NCBI GenBank assembly: GCA_023423675.1
Contig: JAFAFD010000371.1
Location: 1 to 7,998, forward strand
Length of the DNA: 7,998 bases
Direction: 5' to 3'
Origin: Pseudomonadota bacterium
GTDB taxonomy: Bacteria > Pseudomonadota > Gammaproteobacteria > Xanthomonadales > Xanthomonadaceae
In this document: one piece after another, positions 1-5,088 of the stretch
How the letters are laid out: every line of letters begins with the position of its first letter
How positions within the stretch are numbered: the first letter of the stretch is position 1
Notes under the pieces: model-generated
What the model saw: the letters and a program-made list of their open reading frames with translations, nothing else
What the model was told of the DNA's origin: nothing
Database searches by the model: none
Position numbers and translations under genes: made by a program

Positions 1-506
1 CGCTGCCGGTCTGTGGCACCTGCCGCGAGGAGCCGCCGCCGCAGGCTGCCACCCATGCCAGCCTGCTGTACCTGCCACCCGTGGACCAGTTGCTGGTCCG
101 CTACAAATTCCACCAGGACCTGGCCGCCGGCCGACTGCTTGCGCAGCTGATGCAGCGCAGGCCGCCACCGTGGGCCTGCCCGCCGCTCGTGCCGGTGCCG
201 TTGCATCCGCGTCGGTTGCGTAAGCGTGGCTATGACCAGGCCGGGGAGCTGTGCCGGTTGCTGCGCCAGCCGGTGTGGCGCGGCCTGTACCGGCGCCGGC
301 ATACGGCACCGCAGTCGGAGCGCAGTGCCGAACAGCGCCGCGAGAACCTGTTCGACGCCTTCGATGTGCGGGGTGAGGTGCCACCGCGCCTGACCGTGGT
401 GGACGATGTGATGACCACCGGCAGCACGGTGCTGGAGGTGGCGGAGACACTTCGGCTGGTGGGGGCGGCAGAGGTGCGCGTGTGGGTGTGCGCCCGGGTA
501 CCGTGA
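1..506 (+). CDS. comF: ComF family protein, phosphoribosyltransferase-like (5' end outside window)
   Basis: Partial gene: the reading frame is open from the window edge (first full codon at base 3) to a TGA at 504-506, giving about 167 residues where the family usually has 200-240. The first visible residues include a CGTC pair of cysteines (a C-x-x-C), as expected for the C-terminal half of the N-terminal zinc finger of ComF proteins. Then come the family hallmarks in order: VPLHPRRLRKRGYDQA, a T-x-x-Q followed by R-x-x-N-x-x-x-A-F (TAPQ...RRENLFDAF), and the PRPP-binding loop VVDDVMTTGST near the C-terminus. ComF proteins are cytoplasmic and are needed for DNA uptake in naturally competent bacteria, though many carriers are not known to be competent; the reaction and substrate are not established. 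The upstream context is not visible. An inverted SMAG repeat begins about 10 bases after the stop and may terminate transcription. Family assignment is firm; the role is not. Confidence 0.93.
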   Translation, partial: LPVCGTCREEPPPQAATHASLLYLPPVDQLLVRYKFHQDLAAGRLLAQLMQRRPPPWACPPLVPVPLHPRRLRKRGYDQAGELCRLLRQPVWRGLYRRRHTAPQSERSAEQRRENLFDAFDVRGEVPPRLTVVDDVMTTGSTVLEVAETLRLVGAAEVRVWVCARVP

Positions 507-515
507 TGCGTCCCG

Positions 516-583
516 GTAGAGTCGGCCGTTGGTCGACTGCCTTCGGATGTGGATAACGCCAGTCGACCAACGGTCGACTCTAC
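516..583. repeat. SMAG-type REP element 1, inverted pair
   Basis: Two units in inverted orientation, each starting with GTAG: 516-538 on the + strand and 583-561 on the - strand, separated by 22 bases. The arms match at all but one position. Each unit can also fold by itself: GTAG, then an 8-base stem (AGTCGRCC / GGTCGACT) around a GTT loop. This is the layout of the SMAG repeats of S. maltophilia. It lies between the comF stop and the lipoprotein gene, so it may act as a transcript end or an RNA-stabilising hairpin for comF; that role is inference. Confidence 0.88.
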
Positions 584-630
584 CCAGCCTCTACGGCGCG
601 GGCGCTAGGATGGACCACGGAACCTGATCG

Positions 631-636
631 AAGGAG
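631..636 (+). promoter_or_regulatory. Shine-Dalgarno AAGGAG that sets the lipoprotein start
   Basis: AAGGAG lies five bases before the ATG at 642, an ideal distance. A GTG overlapping its last base at 636 is in the same frame, but there the Shine-Dalgarno would be inside the start codon, so ATG 642 is preferred. About 25 bases upstream, TAGGAT (606-611) resembles a -10 box, but no convincing -35 box is seen at the right distance. Confidence 0.7.
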
Positions 637-641
637 TGTTC

Positions 642-1187
642 ATGCAGCTTCCCGGATCTTCCTCTTCGCCGCTGTTGTCGGCCGCCGGCCGCCGCGGGTC
701 GGTGCCTGCGGACGCTGGCGTGAGGGCCGCTCTTTTGTTGTTGCTGGCGGCACTGGCCCTGACCGGATGCATGCCGGCGGCAACGCCTGAGGCAATGACG
801 GGCCCGGCGCATGCACCGCGCCCGGGCGTGGACGTACGCCTTAGCGCGGTCGACGCGGCCGGCAAGGGCTCGCCCGTGCAGTGGCAGGATGAGACCCTTG
901 CCCTGCGCGAGCCGCCGATTGCCGGCAGCGCGGACATCGCCGATGTGCGCTATGTGCTGGACAACGGCAACCAACCGGGCCTGCAGATCCGCTACCGGCC
1001 GGAGGCACACCAGCGCATCCACGATGGCACGGAGGCCCTGGTCGGCCAGCGTGCAGCCATCAGTGTGGATGGCCGCGTGCTGATGGTGGCGACGGTGGCG
1101 GGACCGTTTGGTGAATCGATGATGCTCAGTGGGCTGCCCAGCGTTGCCGAAGCGCAGGCGCTGGAGAAGCACATCACCGGCCGCTGA
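642..1187 (+). CDS. Predicted lipoprotein with a SecD P1-head-like domain
   Basis: 181 residues, start chosen from the AAGGAG site just upstream. Residues 27-43 form an Arg, a hydrophobic run (LLLLLAALALTGC) and a lipobox LTGC with Cys43 as the likely lipidated residue, so the mature protein should be membrane-anchored and face the periplasm. The 26 residues before this are long for a lipoprotein signal; an in-frame GTG at 720 would give a standard 17-residue leader starting MRAALLLLLAAL, but lacks a good Shine-Dalgarno. Mature residues ~91-178 follow the pattern of the P1-head subdomain of SecD: PPIAGSADIADVRY, then a T-x-x-x-VGQ-R-A-A-I-x-V-DGRV core (130-146), then GPFG (154-157) and SG-x-x-S-x-x-EAQAL. 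In SecD this subdomain sits in the periplasm and helps pull secreted protein across the membrane. Here there are no transmembrane helices beyond the leader, so it is not a translocase; a role in envelope protein handling is only a guess. It is the only gene in its transcription unit visible here. Confidence 0.8.
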   Translation: MQLPGSSSSPLLSAAGRRGSVPADAGVRAALLLLLAALALTGCMPAATPEAMTGPAHAPRPGVDVRLSAVDAAGKGSPVQWQDETLALREPPIAGSADIADVRYVLDNGNQPGLQIRYRPEAHQRIHDGTEALVGQRAAISVDGRVLMVATVAGPFGESMMLSGLPSVAEAQALEKHITGR

Positions 1188-1196
1188 CGTCGACGG

Positions 1197-1263
1197 GTAG
1201 AGTCGACCGTTGGTCGACCGTCCTTCCCGCGCTTCGCGCAAGTCGACTGACAGTCGACTCTAC
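1197..1263. repeat. SMAG-type REP element 2, inverted pair between convergent genes
   Basis: GTAG-headed units at 1197-1219 (+) and 1263-1241 (-) with about 21 bases between them. The arms differ from each other at four positions, yet each unit keeps its own short hairpin: GTCGACC / GGTCGAC around GTT on the left, AGTCGACT / AGTCGACT around GTC on the right. It begins 9 bases after the lipoprotein stop and ends 11 bases before the stop of the convergent porter gene, so it may serve as a two-way transcript end. That function is inferred from position; there is no U-tract typical of an intrinsic terminator. Confidence 0.87.
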
Positions 1264-1274
1264 CCGCCTGTCCT

Positions 1275-3062
1275 TCACGCCCGGTTGCTGGCGAACCGCG
1301 CCTCGATCTCCTCCAGCGACCTGCCCTTGGTTTCCGGCAGCCACAGCGCGGCCACCAGGAAGAACACGAACGTGCAGCCGGCCCAGAACAGGAACATGCT
1401 GGCATAGCCGTAGTGGCCGACGGTGGGCAGGAACAGCGCGGCGATGGTGGTGGACACGAACTGGTTGATCAGCAGCGCGATGCTCATGCCGTTGGAGCGG
1501 ATGCGGTTGGGCATCAGCTCCGACAGCGCCAGCCACACGCAGACACCGGGGCCGACCGCGAAGAACGCCACGAACACCAGGATGCACGCGGCCACCGCCC
1601 AGCCATGGGCCGGCGGCGGCACGGGGCCGATGCGTGCCTGTTCGATGCGCAGCGGTGCCTGTGCGGCGCTGGCCGGGTCGGCGAAGGGGTTCAGGTGCAG
1701 GTGGCGGAAGAAGGCGCCGATGACGCTGTCCGGCTGCACGGTACCGGCACGTTCGATGCGCAGTTCGCGGTCACCCAGGTTGTCGCTGCGCAGGGCGCGC
1801 ACGTTGGTGAAATCACCATAGGCATAGGACACGGTCAGCTGCAGCGGCCGGCCCTCGCTGTCGGTGCTGCCCGCCAGGCGCTGCCACTGCGCGTCATCCA
1901 GCACCAGCTGCAGACCGTCACCACTCACTGCGGCCTGCAGCTGCGGTTGCACATCGGCGCGGCCGCGCTCGGCCTGGAAGAACAGCGTGGCGGCGGCCAG
2001 CAGGGCCACGCAGATGCCACCGCTGCCCAGCATCAGCAGGAACTTGCGGCCCTTGCGGTCGACCAGCAGCAGGGCGACCACGGTCATCACCGCGTTGAGC
2101 AGCTTGATCGCCACGTCGGCGCCGTTGGCCACCGAGCCGGACAGGCCGGCCTGGTTGAGGATGTTGACCGCGTAGGCCAGCACCGAGTTGATGCCGGTGG
2201 CCTGGGTACAGGCCAGTACCACGCAGGCCAGCAGGAACGGCACCACGTAGCGGCGGCTGAGCAGCGGATCGCGGCGGCCATCGCTGCTGCTCGATTCCGG
2301 TGCCTGGATCTGCGCAAGCGTGGCCTCGACATCGGCAGCGGGCAGTACGCGCTGAAGACTGCGGCGCGCGTCCTCCACGCGACCGCGGCGCACCAGCCAG
2401 CGCGGAGATTCGGACAGCCAGAAGATGCCGGCGCAGAACAGCAGGCCCGGTGCCAGGCAGCTCCAGAAGATGGTGCGCCAGGCGTGGTCCTTCACCACGA
2501 ACAGTTCCTGGGCCTGCTGCGCCAGCGGAAGCGAACGCACGGCCTCGGCGGCGGCGTCCACGGCATGCGCCTGGTACAGGCCGATGAGTGCGGCCAGCAC
2601 CAGGCCGATGGTCAGCAGCAGCTGGAACATGGCGGCGCCGCGCCCGCGCCGCTCGGGGCTGAGCACTTCGGCCAGGTACAGCGGCACCACCACGCCGATC
2701 AGCCCGCCACTGACGCCCTGCAGCAGGCGGCCGAGCAGCAGCGGCGTGTAGCCCGAGGCCAGCGCCATGATCGGGATGGACGCGGTGAACAGCAGGCCGG
2801 CCAGCAGCATCGCGCCGCGGCGGCCGATCAGGTCGGCCACCATGCCGGCGAACAGCGAGGACAGCACGCTGCCCAGCAGCACTGCGGCGACGACGAAACC
2901 GAGCTGCTGGCTGCTGAGCTGCCAGGCGTGGCTGGCAGTGGCTTCGAGGTAGGGCAGGGCACCGGCGATGATGCCGATGTCGATGCCGTACAGCAGGCCG
3001 CCAAGGCCGCCGATGAACAGCAGGTAGCGTACGGGCCAGCGCGGGGCGGTGCGTGCAGTCAT
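1275..3062 (-). CDS. MFS sugar porter with enlarged periplasmic loops (candidate GalNAc permease)
   Basis: 595 residues, well above the 450-500 usual for the sugar porter family (GalP/XylE/AraE type). The family signatures are present in order: GGLLYGIDIGIIAGAL in helix 1 (19-36), D-x-x-GRR (77-82), GRLLQGVSGG and PLYLAEVLSPERRGR (111-141), SESPRWLVRRGR (217-228), TQATGINSVLAYAVN (286-300), DRKGRK (335-340), SELMPNRIRSNG (514-525) and the cytoplasmic end PETKGRSLEEIE (576-587). Twelve membrane helices fit. Two extra segments break the pattern: about 30 residues after helix 5 (~163-195) and about 120 after helix 9 (~364-486), both periplasmic by the family topology. Placed downstream of the deacetylase, it is the likely inner-membrane importer for the sugar used by this cluster, energised by proton symport; substrate is inferred from context only. 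The start ATG has AGGAAA about 8-9 bases upstream. It may be read from the operon or from its own promoter; the 106-base gap holds a SMAG pair and no obvious promoter. Confidence 0.9.
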   Translation of the reverse strand: MTARTAPRWPVRYLLFIGGLGGLLYGIDIGIIAGALPYLEATASHAWQLSSQQLGFVVAAVLLGSVLSSLFAGMVADLIGRRGAMLLAGLLFTASIPIMALASGYTPLLLGRLLQGVSGGLIGVVVPLYLAEVLSPERRGRGAAMFQLLLTIGLVLAALIGLYQAHAVDAAAEAVRSLPLAQQAQELFVVKDHAWRTIFWSCLAPGLLFCAGIFWLSESPRWLVRRGRVEDARRSLQRVLPAADVEATLAQIQAPESSSSDGRRDPLLSRRYVVPFLLACVVLACTQATGINSVLAYAVNILNQAGLSGSVANGADVAIKLLNAVMTVVALLLVDRKGRKFLLMLGSGGICVALLAAATLFFQAERGRADVQPQLQAAVSGDGLQLVLDDAQWQRLAGSTDSEGRPLQLTVSYAYGDFTNVRALRSDNLGDRELRIERAGTVQPDSVIGAFFRHLHLNPFADPASAAQAPLRIEQARIGPVPPPAHGWAVAACILVFVAFFAVGPGVCVWLALSELMPNRIRSNGMSIALLINQFVSTTIAALFLPTVGHYGYASMFLFWAGCTFVFFLVAALWLPETKGRSLEEIEARFASNRA

Positions 3063-3103
3063 CGACAGGTTTCCTGTGCGGCGTTTCGGTGCAGATTGCT
3101 TCC

Positions 3104-3172
3104 GTAGAGTCGAGCCATGCTCGACGGCTTTGCCGCCTCATGCGGGGGCAGTCGAGCATGGCTCGACTCTAC
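3104..3172. repeat. SMAG-type REP element 3, inverted pair overlapping the deacetylase stop
   Basis: Perfect 22-base inverted arms, 3104-3125 and 3151-3172, around a 25-base spacer. Each arm is GTAG-A followed by a 7-base stem GTCGAGC / GCTCGAC with loop CAT, a different sequence class from the two SMAG pairs further left. On the minus strand the GTAG at 3172-3169 supplies the last base of the final Leu codon and the TAG stop of the deacetylase gene. It lies between that gene and the porter gene, where it could attenuate or stabilise the operon transcript; this is inference. Confidence 0.9.
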
Positions 3173-4281
3173 AAATCGATTACCCGCCCGCCGACGACCA
3201 CCTGCTGCAGGCGCAGTCCGGCGTCCAGCACCACTAGGTCGGCACGGGCGTCGGGCGCGATGCGGCCGCGATCATCCAAGCCCAGGTAGGCGGCGGGGAA
3301 GGTGGAAACACGCTGCGAGGCATCGGCCAGGTCGAGGCCGACCTGCACCAGGTTGCGCAGTGCCTGGTCCATGGTCAGCGCACTGCCGGCCAGCGAACCG
3401 GTGGCCAGGCGCACGCAGCCGCCGCACTTGTGCACGCGCTGTTCGCCCAGCGCGTATTCGCCATCGGGCATGCCGGTGGCGGCCGTGGCGTCGGTCACCG
3501 CGTACAGGCGCGGAATCGCGCGCGCGGCCAGGCGGATCACGCCGGGGTGGATGTGCTGCAGGTCGGGAATGATCTCGGCGTACTGCGCATGTGCCAGTGC
3601 GGCGGCGGCAATGCCCGGGCGGTAATGGTCGACGCCGGTCATGCCGTTGAACAGATGGGTGAAGCCCGAGGCACCGGCCTGCAGCGCGGCCACGCCTTCC
3701 TCGTAGGTACCGGCACTGTGGCCCAGCTGCACGCGGATGCCCATCGCCGCCAGCGCGGGTATCAGCGCGGTGTGCTCGCCGATCTCCGGCGCGAGGGTCA
3801 TCACCCGGATCGGTGCCAGCGCATGCAGCTGCTGCACCAGCGCCAGCGTCGCCTCGATCGTGCGGTTGGGCTGCGCGCCCAGCCGCTGCGGGCTGATGAA
3901 GGGGCCTTCCAGGTGCACGCCGGCAATGCTGGCCGCCTCGGCATCGGGGGATGCCATCGTCGCGGCCACGCCCTGCAGGGCATGCTCGATCTCGTCCAGG
4001 CCGGCGGTCATGGTGGTCGCCAGCAGGGTGGTGGTGCCGAAGCGCAGGTGGGTGCGGGCGATGGTGCGGGCCACGTCGCCGCCCTGCATCAGGTCCACGC
4101 CGGCCGCGCCGTGCACGTGCAGGTCGATGAAGCCGGGCAGGATCACCGGCAGCTGCAGGTCATCGGCGCCGCTGTGGTCATCCACCTGCAGCTGGCGGAT
4201 GTGCGAATCGAACTGGACGTGGCCACGGCGCCAGCCCAGCGGGGTGAGGATGCGGCCGTGCAGGCGGCGGGTGTCGGTCAT
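3169..4281 (-). CDS. nagA: N-acetylhexosamine-6-phosphate deacetylase (NagA/AgaA family)
   Basis: 370 residues, the normal family length. It removes acetate from GlcNAc-6-phosphate or, as this cluster suggests, GalNAc-6-phosphate, in the cytoplasm, making the amino-sugar phosphate used by AgaS. Visible amidohydrolase motifs are: PGFIDLHVHG (49-58, with the H-x-H metal pair His55/His57 that E. coli NagA lacks), HLEGPFI with metal-ligand Glu125, GHSAGTYEEG with His188, THLFNGM with His209, VTDAT with the likely catalytic Asp264, and GSLAGSALTMDQALRNLV (295-312). The usual D-G-x-H segment near the substrate reads DLQH (240-243) and the usual THLFNAM reads THLFNGM, which could bear on sugar choice. 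The ATG overlaps the agaR stop as ATGA (4278-4281), so translation is probably coupled to agaR. Its TAG stop comes from the adjacent SMAG repeat. Family is certain; agaA rather than nagA as the true name rests on the neighbours. Confidence 0.93.
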   Translation of the reverse strand: MTDTRRLHGRILTPLGWRRGHVQFDSHIRQLQVDDHSGADDLQLPVILPGFIDLHVHGAAGVDLMQGGDVARTIARTHLRFGTTTLLATTMTAGLDEIEHALQGVAATMASPDAEAASIAGVHLEGPFISPQRLGAQPNRTIEATLALVQQLHALAPIRVMTLAPEIGEHTALIPALAAMGIRVQLGHSAGTYEEGVAALQAGASGFTHLFNGMTGVDHYRPGIAAAALAHAQYAEIIPDLQHIHPGVIRLAARAIPRLYAVTDATAATGMPDGEYALGEQRVHKCGGCVRLATGSLAGSALTMDQALRNLVQVGLDLADASQRVSTFPAAYLGLDDRGRIAPDARADLVVLDAGLRLQQVVVGGRVIDL

Positions 4282-5060
4282 GGCGGTGTCTCGGCGATGA
4301 TCACTTCGATGCCCAGCCGCTGCAGCCCCTCGCGGGTGGCATCGTCGATGCCGGCGTCGGTGATGATGGCGTGGATCTGGTCCAGCAGCGCGATGCGGTG
4401 CAGGCTGACGCGGCCGAACTTGGAGGCGTCGGTGAGCACAACGATGCGGCGCGCGCGCTCGACCATGCGGTGGTTGAGGCGGGCTTCGGCTTCATCGTGG
4501 GTGGTCAGGCCGAACTGCAGGTCGAGGCCATCCACGCCCAGGAACAGGGTGTCGAAGCTGTAGGAGTTGAGGCTGGCCTCGGCCTGGCTGCCCTGCAGCG
4601 AGAGCGACTGCTGGCGCAGCAGGCCACCGGTCAGCAGCACGGTGATGCCCGGCGCGTTGGCCAGTTCCCAGGCGATGTTCAGGCCGTTGGTCATCACCGT
4701 CACGTCGCGGTGGCCGCGCAGGTGGCGGGCCAGGGTCATCGTGGTCGAGCCGGAGTCGATGATGATGTTGTCGCCGGCCTGCACCAGCCGCGCCGCGGCG
4801 GTGCCGATGGATTCCTTCAGCGGCAGGTTCAGCGCATCCTTTTCGTGGATGTCCTGTTCCTGCGGCGGCGTGCGCACCAGGGTGGCGCCACCGTGGGTAC
4901 GGGTGGCCAGGCCCTGCGACTCGAAATGGGTGAGATCGGCACGGATGGTCACCGCCGACACGCCGAAGCGCTCGACCAGATCGGCCACCTGCACCGAGCC
5001 ATGCTCGATCAGCAGCTGCAGGATCTGTTGCCGGCGGGAGCGGGTGTTGCGCATGGCCAT
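4278..5060 (-). CDS. agaR: DeoR-family transcriptional repressor, AgaR-like
   Basis: 260 residues. The N-terminal DeoR winged helix-turn-helix is clear: RRQQILQLLIEHGSVQVADL (9-28) leading to FGVSAVTIRADLTHFESQG (32-50) and THGGA (55-59). The C-terminal sugar-phosphate sensor domain carries IDSGSTT (101-107), TNGLNIA (124-130), LTGGLLR (143-149), LFLGVDGLD (172-180), the H-x-E-AEARLN segment (188-196) and TDASKFG (210-216), in the pattern of E. coli AgaR. Such proteins repress sugar operons and let go when a phosphorylated sugar binds, here probably GalNAc-6-phosphate or galactosamine-6-phosphate. It lies inside the operon, between agaZ (28-base gap) and the deacetylase (4-base overlap), which suggests it controls its own operon. 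ATG 5060 is followed by ATG 5054; the GAGAG just before 5060 sits better spaced for the second, giving a protein starting MRNTRSRR, so the true start may be residue 3. Confidence 0.9.
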   Translation of the reverse strand: MAMRNTRSRRQQILQLLIEHGSVQVADLVERFGVSAVTIRADLTHFESQGLATRTHGGATLVRTPPQEQDIHEKDALNLPLKESIGTAAARLVQAGDNIIIDSGSTTMTLARHLRGHRDVTVMTNGLNIAWELANAPGITVLLTGGLLRQQSLSLQGSQAEASLNSYSFDTLFLGVDGLDLQFGLTTHDEAEARLNHRMVERARRIVVLTDASKFGRVSLHRIALLDQIHAIITDAGIDDATREGLQRLGIEVIIAETPP

Positions 5061-5067
5061 CTCTCGG

Positions 5068-5080
5068 TTTCGTCAGGAAA
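5068..5080. promoter_or_regulatory. Possible AgaR operator, TTTC-N5-GAAA
   Basis: The short gap before agaR contains TTTC, five bases, then GAAA, a small palindrome lying 8-20 bases upstream of the ATG at 5060. TTTC-rich half sites are reported for DeoR-type sugar regulators including E. coli AgaR. A GTTTCG hexamer occurs here (5067-5072) and again before the porter gene (3083-3088). Short palindromes arise by chance, and the main operon promoter would be upstream of agaS outside the window, so this is only a candidate. Confidence 0.2.
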
Positions 5081-5088
5081 GGTAGAGA

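Noticed and set aside
516..583. The inverted repeats read as insertion sequence ends or attachment sites
   Set aside because: The same GTAG-headed hairpin recurs three times between genes, no transposase lies between the copies, and no target duplications are visible; SMAG/REP repeats explain them.
591..1241. A 216-codon minus-strand open frame opposite the lipoprotein gene
   Set aside because: No motifs, runs into SMAG element 2, and the + strand frame has a Shine-Dalgarno, lipobox and SecD P1-head pattern.
1174..1587. A minus-strand frame overlapping the porter C-terminus
   Set aside because: Arg/Val/His-rich shadow in another frame of the porter gene; no start signal or motif.
1413..3107. 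A 564-codon open frame on the + strand opposite the porter gene
   Set aside because: It is rich in His, Gln, Gly and Ala with no recognisable motifs, as expected for the mirror of a GC-rich gene with G/C at third positions; the minus-strand frame has full sugar porter signatures.
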